Source: Chrysaora quinquecirrha (taxonomy: Eukaryota; Cnidaria; Scyphozoa; Semaeostomeae; Pelagiidae). From it: DNA of 64,000 nucleotides. The stretch is taken from assembly GCA_014526335.1 (NCBI GenBank), contig JACTAT010000049.1, positions 868,001 to 932,000 on the forward strand, read 5' to 3'. The translations under genes and the position numbers were made by a program. Below the pieces are notes generated by a model. That model was given only the letters and a program-made list of their open reading frames with translations. It was not told the DNA's origin and made no database searches. This document shows, one piece after another, positions 44,142-55,943 of this stretch (within the stretch, counting starts at the first letter, position 1; the number at the start of each line of letters is the position of its first letter).

Positions 44142-45439
44142 ATGGCAGAAAATCTGCAGGTAGGAGAAGGAGAAGAGCTGGGAGAGAAACACTGGATTAG
44201 GCACTATTTTCAGCTTGGTTACCAAAATGATATAATAAGACAATTTCTGTCTTCATATCATGGTATTGACATCAGCCTTAGTACTTTGAAAAGACGACTC
44301 AGGGACTTAGGACTAAGGTGAAGAGGAGTTCATGTGGATCTTGGGAAGGTGGAAGGACTTTGTGGGCTTTGTGGGTTCTGGTGAGCTTTGTGGGTATCTC
44401 TCAGTGTGGCACTCTCTTAGATTAGAACACAACGTGCATGTTCCAAGACGCATCGTTGCTGCACTAATGAGAGAGATAGATCCTGAGACAAGTCAAAATA
44501 GGAGAAGGAGAAGACTGTCGAGAGAGAGGTGTTTCAACTATGGACCAAATTATTGTTGGCACGTTGATGGTAAGCAATATTTCTTCTTGTTGGATGAACA
44601 GCTATATAACTCACATGATCAGCATCTTGAGAAATTGGTTTTGTATTTGACATCTATCCAATTTTATCTTTTATTACTCTAGGCTATGACAAGTTGAAAC
44701 CATATGGGTTCCCTGTTCATGGGGCAATTGATGGGTATAGCCGCAAGATCCTTTGGTTGGAAGTTGCAAGATCTAACAACAGACCTGATATACCTGGTTG
44801 GTTCTATCTGGATGCTGTAAAGGATGTTGATGCTTGCCCACATATTGTGAGGACAGACTGTGACTCAGAAAATGGTGTTATGGCAGCACTACAATGTAGT
44901 GCAGGGCAGAATGATGATGATCAAAATGCTGGAGAAAGGGCTCATCGATATAGTTCTTCCCAAGCAATGAACACATAGAAAGGTGGTGGTCATTTCTTCG
45001 AAGGAGGAAGACATCATGGTGGATGGACTATTTTAAAGACATGATTGCAGCAGGAATCCTAGAAATTGGAAACCAAATTCACATGGGATGCTTGTGGTTT
45101 TGTTTTGTTGGATTATTGCAAGATGAATTAGACAAGGTAAAGGTCCATTGGAATACACATAGGATACGCAAGTCTAAATATTGTGTTGTTGCTGGAGTGC
45201 CTGATGTTCTGTACTACCTTCCTCAGCGTTCTGGTGCTGAGGACTGGAAACATGTACTGAGTTCACAGAAAATTACTGAAATGGAAACCTATCTCACAAA
45301 CAACGAAGAGGAATCTGAATATCAGAATATTTATCAAGAGTACTTTGCATACGTCATGGATGCTAATGGATATCCCTTTCCAAACAAAGTAAAGGAATCA
45401 TTTGAACTGTACCAAAGGCTCATTGCTTTGTCACATTAA
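44142..45439 (+). pseudogene. Integrase-core transposase, second copy, broken
   Basis: Starts MAENLQVGEGEELGEK at 44142, then IDISLSTLKRRLRDLGL, a helix-turn-helix, and a TGA. The core follows in pieces: GPNYCWHVDG (Asp), an intron-like interruption, HGAIDGYSRKILWLEVA, IVRTDCDSENGVM (Asp), GERAHRYSSSQ, and a C-terminal HMGCLWFCFVGLLQDELDKV domain. A probable small intron or insertion lies at about 44573-44684. The second half (45023-45439) is open. Several frame changes. Confidence 0.7.
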
Positions 45440-45575
45440 ACATTGTTACAGTTGCTATCCCACAGTTTTTCAATGCACTTGGTGTACCAAAAGAAACACA
45501 AGATTTCTGCAGCATTAAACTATGAAATACTATTTGCAGAGTGATGGCTTGTTAATTATGAATTGCTTTCTAGAT

Positions 45576-45692
45576 AAGTTGGCCCACTGCAATGTCGACC
45601 TACAATGTTATTAATTAGTTATTTTTATTAATTAGCTGACAGGGCGACTTGTGTAACACATGGCAGGTTGACTTTGCAGTGGGCCGACTTGT
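45576..45692. mobile_element. 117-bp MITE-like hairpin
   Basis: aagttggcccactgcaatgt at the left is the inverse of tttgcagtgggccgactt at the right, about 34 bp each with a few mismatches. The loop is AT-rich (attaattagttattttt). No ORF; target duplication unclear. Confidence 0.65.
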
Positions 45693-45812
45693 CCTGTTAC
45701 CTAATGAGTCCAGTCAGTCAAAAAATTTTCTCCCACGTCAATGTTTAGGGCATCCCATACATCATGAAAAATGGTCATGGAAATTTTTTAAGTAGCTTCA
45801 GAATATAGAGTA

Positions 45813-47471
45813 ATGTCAGGAAAACAAGTTCACCTTGTACATTTAAAAACAGTTAAAAGATGCATACAGAGTATATGGAACGTGGTGGGCCCTGCAATGA
45901 AAGAGGACTTGGCCAAAGATGTAAAAGGGAAAAAGTTCTCAGTAATAGTTGATAAATCTTCAGATGTGTCCACAAGAAAGCTGCTGTGTGGTATGATACG
46001 ATACGATAGTGAGACTGAAAACAAGATTGTGACTGCCTGATTTTGTGAGACTGATTTTGTATGCATGGTAGAGGCTGATGGAGGAAATCTCTTTCAGGCT
46101 CTAAAGACCTGCCTTGGTGGGATTGGCTTGAGACTCAATGACTGCATTAGATATGGATGTGATGATGCGTCAGTGATGGTTGGAGAGCAAAACTCAGTCT
46201 GGTCAAGAATTTGCTCAGTTGCCCCAAACTGCATAGAGGTAAAATGTATCTGTCATTCTCTTGCCTTGTGTGTGAAATGTGCATTTGATAAATTGCCGTC
46301 AAGTCTTAGGTTTCTACTTTCTGAAATACCAAGGTGGTTTTTAAAAAGTACAGTAAGGAGAGATGCATTCAAGACTCTGTTCAATGTAATGAATCCTGGA
46401 AATGCAGGAATGGGAACACCATCACCAGTTCAAAAGAATTCAACAACCAGATGGCTTGTAAGGGGCAAGGTAATCTATAATTGTTTAGTAAACTGGGAAG
46501 AACTTTGAGCTTACTTTGCAGTTGCTATCCCAGAGACTAGCCAAGATGCAAGATACAAAGCCCGCATACTTTTGGACATTCTGAATGATTGTATAATCTT
46601 TTTGTATTTTCATTTCGCATCGCCACTGGTCACAGAATTTGAGTGCAGACCCAGAAGAAATGAACAAAGAGCTCCTGAGTCACAGCAAAAGTCTAAAGGC
46701 TAGAATCAATGATGCTAGTGGTAACCCATTAACAATTGATAAAGTTGATTTTGGTGGGAAATTTGGGGCGGAAACACAAGCATTTCTAAGCTCTCAAGCG
46801 GATGCAGTCTCTGCCCTATATAAAGTTAAAGAAATGAAGCAGCGTTGTCTTCTTTTTTTGATGGAAGCTATTGATCGGGACAAAAAGCGATTGCCAGAAC
46901 CAGAGAATATTTTCAGAGGGCTGAGTTCATTACATCCAATGAAAGTTCTGAATGCAAGAGAGAGGAGCCCTTTAAACCAGCTTCCTTTGCCACATTTGAG
47001 AAATGAGTTTTCCAAGAAGATTGAGGAACAATACAGAAAGATCTTGCACAGAGATTGGCAAGATGAGACAGTCTTCAGTGGTTTTATTCCTGATGATACA
47101 TTCAAATTCTGGTGCGGTATTAATTGCTTCAGAAACACACTCTACTCAAATTCTGGTGTGGTATTAATCGTTTCAGAAACACACTGAACCAGAATCTGTT
47201 CCAAGATCTTGAAAAATATGCATTAGCTTGCCTCGCTAACCCTGTTAGCAATGCTGCTGTGGAACGACCCTTTTCTGAAGTGACTGCCATTAAAACTAGA
47301 TCAAAAAGTCTGATGGGACTGGAATTGTTAAGCACCCTAGTGATGATTGGAAGTGGGCTTCATATCAGTGGCAAATGCTGTCGCAGTATAGTCATTACGA
47401 AGAGAATGCTGGAGCTGTTTAATGCAGCACAGATGTATAGTGATTCAAAGTCAAGCTCAAATGATAACTAG
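45813..47471 (+). pseudogene. hAT-superfamily transposase relic
   Basis: KKFSVIVDKSSDVSTRK carries a first catalytic Asp context, RYGCDDASVMVG the second, and KCICHSLALCVKCAF follows. The C-terminal dimerisation domain is clear: LACLANPVSNAAVERPFSEV and TRSKSLMGLELLSTLVMI, in an open piece 47124-47471. A TGA at 46038, a TGA at 46506 and frameshifts disrupt the gene. A 43-bp tandem duplication at about 47101-47186 repeats ttcaaattctggtg. Confidence 0.78.
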
Positions 47472-48330
47472 AACAATCAGAATGTTATGTCTGATGATAA
47501 AGTCATTTCCTTATAGAAACATTTGATTTAATTTTATGCATTATTAACCTGCATTTTTAAGGGTTTGACTCAGACAGGCTATATAATCTATAATTTCTTT
47601 GAAAATAATTCTTGTGAACTGCATGCTTTTTAATGATATTAATAACTTTTAACTGTTTAAATTCCATTTTCAGTATTTTTAGAACTTCGATATTCGAGAC
47701 AATGATTCACCGCAAGTAATTTATTTGCCTTTAATTAATCCAAACAATTTTAAACTTTTTATATTTGGCAATTTTTTGGCATATTCAAAAAAAAATTGGC
47801 ATATTTTAGCTTATTTCTTTTTATTTTTTCTTGGCATTTTCTTGAAAATTTCTTAGCATTAGGCATGCACAGTGATCTACAAACATGCAACCATATTATT
47901 TGAAACCACAGTTAGCCAATAATTTATAATATTTATAAGGTTGCTAGTAATAAAAAAAGTTACATTGTTTTATGAAAAGTGATTGTGTCCTTCTTCATAT
48001 TCAGGTGAGCTTTTCCATACATTGGAGGGTGAGACAGTTGCAACATTTTTCTGCCCAAAAAGAGAGCAAAGCGTGAGACAAAAACGTTGTATTCATTAAA
48101 CCAAAAGACACATGGACCCATTACTTCTGCTTGCTGTCGAAAATCAGAGATTTAACTTCCCTGACCCTACAAAACCTGCATGAACTGAGAGAGGCAGAAT
48201 ATTCTGAATACATCAGTAATGACGATTTTGGTTCTGATTTTTCTGAAGCACCTGCAGCAGAGATGCCAACAGCCAGGTTAAGCAAGGAAAGCCAGATAGA
48301 TAGCCAAAAAATTCGTTAAGAACACAATAG
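47472..48330. other. No supported gene
   Basis: AT-rich, including a T-rich tract at 47740-47850. A 62-codon plus-strand ORF (48131-48319) is acidic but not recognisable. Confidence 0.4.
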
Positions 48331-48359
48331 ATAAAGTACATTTACAATGTTGAGGAACC

Positions 48360-49090
48360 CAGTCGGAATCTTCACTTTCCCGATCAGAATCACTTTCTCC
48401 TGAATATCCAAAGAATATGAAGTCGAACTCTGTGCTTTCAATTGCTTTGTCACTATCACTTCCCCTTACGTTCTTCTCAAGTTGCTTCTTTGCTGCCATA
48501 ATAAGAGACTTTGCTCGTTCCTGTCATTTGGCTTTCTTTCGTGGAGGCTGATCATGCTGATTTCTTTGATCTTTTTTCTGTTTCTTCGGCATTTGATCTG
48601 ATGTGAACCAGACAGAAAAACATTGCAATTGTCAACATCAACTGTCCAGCAGCTTGCTTCCAATGAAATTTGAGGGACAATCTAAGCCAGAAATAGCATT
48701 TATAATGCACCCTTAGGATGGTCTGCCTCATAGAATGTAGATCAGGAGGTAATGTTAGAGATGATTTCGTTTTCATCGATTTGTACATCCTTACTCTTGT
48801 AGTAACAAGATCTTTGTCAGGCTTCCCCGAATATATGACGGTCTGAATAAATAACACTGGATTTTTTTTAACCCTTCTTCTGTCAATTTAGGTGTCTTCC
48901 ATAATTATGCCAATAACGAAAGGGAATTCTGCTGTTTTAACGCTTTTTTCAAAACTTTAATTTCACCCACTCCAAGGAAATACAAAGAAAAGTTGCAACC
49001 TGATATTGCGTGTATCTGCAGCAAAGTGTCTGGATGGAAAATCGCCTTGCCATCAGCGTCTCCCTCGAAATCAAATTGTAAAGCTCTTTG
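48360..49090 (-). pseudogene. Fragment of a repetitive cnidarian-type unknown ORF
   Basis: Minus-strand pieces in order: LLQIHAISGCNFSLYFLGVG, resembling the IHAxTGCDTTS motif of a common transposon-associated protein; then RMYKSMKTKSSLTLPPDLHS; then an acidic end with SDSDRESEDSDW. Order and motifs match proteins seen in many marine invertebrate genomes as I recall. Frameshifted. It abuts an opposite-strand integrase fragment near 49090. Confidence 0.5.
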
Positions 49091-49260
49091 ATTACAAATC
49101 TCATGGACACTCAACAGGAAGTTTCATTGCTGGCAAAAGTTGCCAGAATCAGAGGATCGAGCGGTTTTGGCACAACCTGTTCAGTGAATGCCTATTCCTC
49201 TATTACTATCTGTTCCATTTCATGGAAGATCAGGGATTTTTAAACGTTTCAGATGAAGTC
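49090..49260 (+). pseudogene. Integrase-core transposase, third fragment
   Basis: Reads GSFIAGKSCQNQRIERFWHN and then FHFMEDQGFLNV, the Glu-containing end of the same DDE family as at 34161-35681. Only the last catalytic part survives. Confidence 0.6.
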
Positions 49261-49420
49261 GAACAAAAAATAACAATACACCATCGCAATTGTTGTTGCT
49301 TGGTCAAGCAAACTTTTCTCCCAATCAAACTGTTACCAAATTTGGCTGCAGGACAGATTTACTGACTCCCAGTCCCAGAGTATCCTGCAGAAACACAGCA
49401 AACAAACAACTGTATAGTAA

Positions 49421-49531
49421 TAGTTGATAAATCTTCAGATGTGTCCACAAGAAAGCTGCTGTGTGGTATGATACGATACGATAGTGAGACTGAAAACAAG
49501 ATTGTGACTGCCTGATTTTGTGAGACTGATT
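49421..49531 (+). repeat. Duplicated 111-bp piece of the hAT relic
   Basis: Matches 45944-46054 with no obvious differences, from gtaatagttgataaatcttc to the TGA and gagactgatt. It ends at the same TGA as the hAT copy and is attached to an unrelated minus-strand coding fragment. Confidence 0.85.
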
Positions 49532-49539
49532 CATCTGCC

Positions 49540-50093
49540 ATTGTCTTACCTAGTCTCTGTGGAGGGAGTAACTGAGTTTCTTTAAAATCAAAGGACGATG
49601 TGCAACTATGAATCCCAAGTTGTCTCTGAAATGCAGAATTAATTTCCTCTCCAGGTTCTGAAATAAGTCTTTCGACCCTTGGTCTTTCAATTTGACCTGA
49701 ATGGTCATTTTTAGCAACATCTTCATAATCTGATTCATTTGCTTCCAAATGCATGATAGCATCACCTCTGTCATAGTATTCCATTTTATCTAGTGCAGGA
49801 ATGTCTTTGAGAATTCCTGCAACATATAATTTCTGTTGCATTGCATTATTAATGGATATATTCCACATTTCATACAGTTTTCCAAATAGCATGTGGTGTT
49901 TTTTAATTTTTTCATTCAGATCTAAAACTTCCTGAACAGTTATACTGTATCTAGAGCTGATTTCCATTATCTGACACATTAACACAAAGCTTTTATAATT
50001 TGCAATGAGTTCATAAAAGCATGACCTTGCATATACCACTGCAAAAAGCAACCACTGCTGTGCAGTGAAACCATCCAAGGTTACCTTGTCCAT
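49540..50093 (-). pseudogene. Possible CACTA/TNP2-type transposase tail
   Basis: Reads TLDGFTAQQWLLFAVVYA, then SFVLMCQIM, ITVQEVLDLNEKI and FGKLYEMWNISINNAMQ. This spacing (QW..F, a Cys helix, ..LYG....N.H) resembles the C-terminal conserved part of transposases with TNP2-like domains. The end of the frame is non-homologous antisense hAT sequence. Assignment is weak. Confidence 0.35.
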
Positions 50094-50309
50094 AAAATTA
50101 CTGGGCAGTCTGCCACAGCCAGAGGGAACTCAATGTTTTTATTCTTTGTCACAATGTCTCAACATCTCTAATTATGCCTTCATCTGACTTACTGTCTGTT
50201 AGAATCTCCTTCTTTATTAGACCAAGCATAAGTGCATGCATTTGGTCTACAGCACAAGTCCTAAGAGATTGAGTAATCCTTTGATTATTTATCATTTTTA
50301 CTCTAGCGT

Positions 50310-50720
50310 ACAAGGAATGAAGCAGTGAAAATTGCAGTCCAGAATGGTCAGCTTGACCCCAAAAATCAGGTTGGCGTGAAAAATTTTAGAAAAAATGTAA
50401 AAGTACTGACAATCGATGACATTCCATTCATTCCAGCCAGTGATGATGAAGAGGGTAGAAAGATCTCCAGAGATTGACAGCTTGAGGCCCTTCACAAAGG
50501 AAGAGATAGAAGATTGAAAATTTATAGCAGTATGAGGCAAGCAATGTTTGGTGTTGTGAAGCAACCTTACGGGGAAGAATTCCCAATGTGGGATGAATTG
50601 CCATCCAATGTTTCCTTAGATGATTGGAATGATTTAGAAAAAAGGGCTGGCTAGAAAAGCCAAGCTGTGTAGCCTTCCCTTGGGATGCAGTGCCTGAAAT
50701 TCCTCCTGAAAGTTTGGTCA
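50310..50720 (+). pseudogene. Unrecognised coding fragment
   Basis: A plus-strand frame reads KIAVQNGQLDPKNQVGVKNF and FIPASDDEEGRK up to a TGA, then continues RLKIYSSMRQAMFGVVKQ and WDELPSNVSLDDWNDLE to a TAG. Composition looks like real protein; family unknown. Confidence 0.35.
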
Positions 50721-51238
50721 CTTCTCTTCAAAAGCTCACCAACCGGTCTGCAGATTATGGTTGTTCTGGTGCATAGCATGCAATGTGAATTCTGAATTGT
50801 GTTTATCTTTGCATGCACATAGCATACTCTGCAGACTGGTGGAAAAATTCTTGAAGTTGTCTACAATCTTGCTAATTTTGTAGCATAATTTGATAATACA
50901 TTAATCTACAAGGTCTGTGCTTCAAACCTGACGCTGGGGAGGAGTCTATAGTAATTAAACTTTTGTGAATATTTAGTAATTTATTATCTCGCGTAGCGGA
51001 ATCTCTGGGAATCCTCTTCATGTGACGTGTCGCCACCGAAGTCTGCGCTGCGAATCTAGCGCTAGAAATTCTTTGGTATTGAAACTCTTGTAAATCTTGA
51101 GGAATTGAATTTTAACAATTTCTATAGAACTTATAACAATCTAAATTTTTACAGCCTTAAAACAATTTATAGATATTCTAATTTTGGTATTTAAACAAAT
51201 AGTACTAGAATGTTTCGGAGAAATTGAAAATGTGTCTT
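50721..51238. other. No supported gene
   Basis: AT-rich, with a GC-richer patch near 50990-51060 that includes gcgtagcgg and tagcgctag. No ORF or repeat recognised. Confidence 0.4.
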
Positions 51239-52127
51239 TTATTTACATAACTTTTTATGCTTTTCCAAATTTTCTTGAGTTATACATGATGCTAGACATA
51301 GAGGACAGTAAAACCGTTTTCCATGACGTTTATGTCCATCCTGACCAACAAAAAGACGACTCAAGTTCTTTATCCAGCAATAGTGACTCTCACCGTACTC
51401 ATTGAATACTAATAGCAAATGTACATGTTTTTCACGTTTAACTTCAGTTATTCTTACTGGCAGAATTTCACCATCTTCATCCATATCGATGTTGATTGAA
51501 ATGTTGTTGTTTATTTCAAATGTATCAATCATCTTTTTATTGGATGATTTTACTGGATATGTCAATCCTTCACAATTAAGTTCATCCAAGTATTGTCTAT
51601 ACGGCGCGGCTCTCTCTGGATTCTGCGATCGTGGATGTACAGCGGATAGAATTGCCCAGATGAAGCATTTATTGTCTATTTCTTTATTGAGAACGGCTTT
51701 GCTTGTTTTTGATGTATGTAGGTAGTTGTAAATACTTTCCACCACGAATTGTATCATAATCAATCTTTATCACTTGCAGTTTGGTAAACTTTGCAAATAT
51801 CCAACCGCTTCCATTCTCCAAGCATTCATCAACCTTATCTCGTGGTGTGTTGATAGCTTCAACTACCTGATCTTCAACATAGTCATACTCTGTCCTTAAC
51901 AACGCCTGCACAGTGGTTCTGAATGTGGGTGGTGGTTCTGTAACCATAGGCTTATCACCACACTTCTTAAAGTCTACATCGATAGTGACATAATACTTCA
52001 TCCCCTGCTTGTGGTTTGAAAATTCATCTTTAATTTCTCGAATGGTATGTTGTGTGATTCTTACTCTGTCTTTGATATCTTCTTCTTCGGTATATATCCT
52101 GAATGCTTTCTTATCCATCTTGTTCAT
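51239..52127 (-). pseudogene. N-terminal part of protein-primed DNA polymerase B, copy 2
   Basis: Colinear with 25851-26622 but extends further. After the shared leader (GSGWIFAKFTKLQV, KCFIWAILSAVHP, PERAAPYRQYL) it continues into NNNISINI and then HYCWIKNLSRLFVG with a C2H2-type finger (YCPLCLASCITQENLEKH), the typical next part of adintovirus/Polinton polymerases. A frameshift lies near 51700. The first 40 or so residues of copy 1 are missing, replaced by the terminal region. Polymerase motifs are absent. Confidence 0.7.
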
Positions 52128-52189
52128 ATCATTACCTCCACCGACTAATTGATCTTGTTCTGCTGTTGACGGAACTTATTTAGCTTCGA

Positions 52190-52780
52190 TTTATATGGAT
52201 GATTGGAACATCGCATTCGAATTATTAACCAAACAGATTGCAGAATTTCTCGTTTCTAGAATTATGTGGAACATTTAAGAAACTTCTAGAAAGTTCTAAG
52301 TTCTAGCCAATCGGACTGTAGGATTCTTAGGAACTTTCTCGAAAAGTCTTTGAAAAGTTCTTGAAAGTTCTAACCATTATTACGTCATTTTAGGACCTTT
52401 TCTTGGACTCTTGAAAATGAGGTTGGAGAAACCATTCTGCTATAGCGCTAGCTGATGAAGTCACTGGATTCGTGACAGGCTATTAGATTTAAGTCTACTA
52501 ATCTTAAACAAGGCTACTAATATTAAAAGAGGCTATCGGTTTCAGACAAGATCTTAAAAAACCACCACACCATAGTGCGAGCTGATGACGTCACTGTGCT
52601 TGGAGATCCATTTATGACGTCACTGGAGTCAGGGGACTCTTGAAGTTGGAGAAACCATCGTGCTAGATCCATAAAAACGGTCGCACTATAGCACGACCTG
52701 ATGATGTCATTGATGACCTCACTGATAGTCGGATGGCTGTGATAGCCGATGGCCCTGTTTGCAACCTACTTGTAGGTAGT
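52190..52780. repeat. Terminal region related to 26640-27412
   Basis: Contains a decayed heat-shock-element run (about 52253-52295), gattggaacatcgcattcgaa, tagccaatcgg, two tgatgacgtcac-like sites, two gaggttggagaaacc phrases and the outer edge gcaacctact. Same order relative to the polymerase start as at copy 1, but more diverged. Confidence 0.7.
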
Positions 52781-53380
52781 CTTAAACTCATTTCATACTA
52801 GAAACAAAATAAAAATTTACTCAATTTTAAGCTTGTTGCTTTGCATCATTCCAAATAAAGATCTTTAAGTGAACAAATATGCTATTTAGTCTAGTTCTGC
52901 TCAAGTATTCAACTTCCTTAATACAAGTTTAGGAAATAAATCCGAACGTTGAATGGACCTCAATGCAGCTATAGACTCTGTCAGACATTTATCATTGCAT
53001 TTCTTCAACAGTTCTCAATAACTCGAACTGTTGAGGGAAAAATCAGTGCTAGTTTGCTCTGGAACAACAAAGCATCATCAGCATAGCATCTGTGAATCAA
53101 TGCTGGCAAAGAAAACTGGTTTCATCAATTATGTTTTGAACAATTTGGACTTTTCAAGAAAAAGTATTATTGGGGTTTCAAGTGCATTGCAAAACCATAG
53201 TCATAAGAGAAAACTATAGTCTGGAGGCTGTGAAGGCTCTATTGTTCTATGTTATTGTGCGAAAAATTTTCATGCCCAGTCCACTAGAAGGTGCATTAAA
53301 CTTTTTTCGTCCCGATGTAAATGGCGATTTGTACACTGTATGCTTCAAAATTGTTCTGGTTTTAGGTCTTTTAAGTGGGA
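52781..53380. other. No supported gene
   Basis: AT-rich spacer between the terminal region and the THAP gene. A 62-codon ORF at 53031-53219 is not recognisable. Confidence 0.4.
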
Positions 53381-53839
53381 ATGCCTGGTGCAAATTGTTC
53401 CATTTTCAGATGCCACACGTCTAGAAATAAGAAGTATCAAGGAATTTCGATATTTAAAGTCCCCGTTGTGAAAGACGAGTTCAATACAAGCTGTGGAGGA
53501 AGGCTAATTCACGTTATCACCAAAGATAGGGACATCGATGCGAGCTTGAGGAAGCAATCAATGATTGTAACCTGTACATATGCGAAAAACATTACACTCC
53601 TGATCAACTTATTCAACGTAAGTATTATCATTTCCTTCTTACTTTTCTATGCATGTAACTGCCCAAATTTAATGTTGTCAGTTTTCACCTCGCAGCTTCA
53701 TGCAGCTATGTTAGGCCAATAGGCCCGTACTCGCTATAGCCCCGTTCTCTCCTTTAATGAAATCCTGATCTATGTCAGTGGTTCAGTGTGACCAAATAGC
53801 CAACAGGAAACCTAAAATCGTTCGACACAGTGGCAGGGC

Positions 53840-53910
53840 CAGACAAAAAAATGCAACTGAAGATGAACATAGAATGTTCGAAACATGTTTTGCCGATTAA
53901 AAGTTGTCGT
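53840..53910 (+). repeat. Penelope-like terminal motif in the THAP intron
   Basis: ctgaagatgaacatagaatg followed by ttcgaaacatgttt, then gttgtcgtttttctc. It matches the arms of the 38701-39191 element, so it is probably a solo end of the same family inside intron 1. Confidence 0.5.
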
Positions 53911-54940
53911 TTTTCTCTTGAAATTTCTTAAAAAATAGTGAGCAGGAAAAAGTCTAAATTTTTCAGACTTGAAGTGGGGGAGGGTAAAAAGGTATACCCA
54001 GATATTTTTATTGCATTTTTCAATGACCATTTTAGCCAAATTCTTGGAAGTGGGGGGCATTTGCCCCCTCATACCCTCCCCTGGCCACACCACTGGTTCG
54101 ACAAATATGAGATGAAGTCTAGATTTTCTATCAATGTATGATTAGTTATTATCAGTGTTATTACAAATAAGAAATCAAAAGAACATTTTTCTATCTTCAT
54201 AGATCAAGATAGAAAGACATTAATACCTGGATCAACACCGATATTAAATTTACCAAAGAAGTCTGTTGCTCCTAGCAGGTAAGGCTTTTGGAAATCTTTT
54301 TTGTCAGGTATAAAAATATACCATTTTTTTCCATATATACAGGCCTGTACTGTAACTCATTATGTATACAGTAAATTATTCTAAAAGTTTAGCATTCTTC
54401 TCACAGCTATTTTCTTGTGTGCTCTATTGAGTCTGAATTATTTTCCTTTTAGTCAATATACAAATCAACCAAGAACTTCAGCCAAGACAATTGCTAGAAA
54501 GCGTCATACTGACCCACCCACAACATTGCAAAATTCATTTTATAGCTCTCTTGAAGAATTAAAAAAGCGAGTATTGAACTTAAAGCTTATCAGATGGATA
54601 ATTAACAGTTCACATGAAAGTCATTTAATAATCACAAAAAATGATGACAAACACAGACTTTCATTGTATGAGATTCATGTTGATGATAGCTTGTCATTCA
54701 CTATACGAAATTATGGGTGGAGTCTTCCAGATGACCATCAGATGTACCTCACCTACAAAAGATCGGTACGAAACATAACTCTATCTAATTTGATTGCTTT
54801 TCTGACAAGTTATGACATTTGCCTTGGCATTATAAACCCAAGCCTAGTAAAGAATGTGGCATTGCTTTGGCATTGTGTGCCAAAGAAATTTGTATTGTTT
54901 CCAGAAGAAGATGCCTCTAACCCACTCTGCCAAACTGAGT

Positions 54941-55675
54941 CACGCTAGCGAATCTATAATCACTACTGTGGTGGATAATCACTACTGTGTTGGTACTATT
55001 TGCGTACTGTGGTGGTAGTTTCTGCGTACTGTGGTGGATAATCACAACTTGTGGTGGTTTACTATGCTTGCGGTGGTGGCAGTTTTGGCGTACTGTGGTG
55101 GATAATCACTACTTGTGGTGGTTTACTATGCTTGCGGTGGTGGCAGTTTTGGCTTACTGTGGTGGATAATCACTACTTGTGGTGGTTTACTATGCTTGCG
55201 GTGGTGGCAGTTTTGGAGTACTGTGGTGGATAATCACTACTGTGGTGGTATTATTTGCGTACTGTGGTGGTAGTTTTTGCGTACTGTGGTGGATAATCAC
55301 TACTTGTGGTGGGTTATAATGCTTTATGTGGTGAATATGAAATCATAGCAAAACTCTATAGATCAAGCAAGAAAAAACCACAAAATCCACCACAGTACGC
55401 CAAAACTGCCACCACCGCAAGCATAGTAAACCACCAAAAGTAGTGATTATCCACCACAGTACTCCAAAACTGCCACCACCGCAAGCATAGTAAACCACCA
55501 CAAGTAGTGATTATCCACCACAGTAAGCCAAAACTGCCACCACCGCAAGCATAGTAAACCACCACAAGTAGTAATTATCCACCACAGTACGCAGAAACTA
55601 CCACCACAGTACGCAAATAGTACCACCACAGTAGTGATTATCCACCACAGTGGTGATTATAGATTCGCTAGCGTG
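54941..55675. mobile_element. 735-bp palindromic foldback insertion with TGAGT duplication
   Basis: Ends are inverted repeats (CACGCTAGCGAATCTATAATC and its inverse). The inside is an inverted minisatellite of about 64-bp units (gtactgtggtggataatcac) on both arms around a short loop near 55330-55380. TGAGT at 54936-54940 and 55676-55680 is a 5-bp target-site duplication. Taking out the insert plus one TGAGT leaves the THAP reading frame continuous (LCQTEYCRSPKC). Confidence 0.88.
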
Positions 55676-55943
55676 TGAGTACTGCAGATCACCCAAATGT
55701 AGCATATTGATATATGATGCACCACAATGCCAAAGTTGCAAAGAAAGAGAGAATAGAGAAGTTGCCCAGTTGGAAAGAAAGAAGAAAATCTTACAGACTC
55801 CTGCAAAATTGAAAGCTCCCTTAAGTCAAACTTCTACAGAACGCATCAAGTTGGCAATGCAAGCATATCGAATTGAAAACAAGGAACTGCAGATATGCTT
55901 CTGCAGCAGTAAAGAAACTGGTCAGAAGCTCAATATTCCTTAA

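Larger units (their letters stand above)
53381..55943 (+). pseudogene. Spliced THAP-domain gene split by a palindromic insertion
   Basis: Exon 1 (53381-53617) encodes MPGANCSIFRC, ISIFKVP, VITKDRDIDASLRK and, after a one-base frame change near 53556, YICEKHYTPDQL: a THAP zinc finger with Cys, Cys, Cys and His, but Cys where the Trp should be. Exon 2 (54203-54278) reads RKTLIPGSTPILNLPKKS. Exon 3 starts at 54453 and encodes about 160 residues before a foldback insertion at 54941. Downstream it resumes in frame (55681-55943) with SCKERENREVAQLERK, a coiled coil. Splice phases join correctly. Either a host gene or a transposon-derived one. Confidence 0.7.

Noticed and set aside
54987..55629. Trp/Gly-rich ORFs on both strands
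   Set aside because: They are translations of the inverted minisatellite in the foldback insertion.
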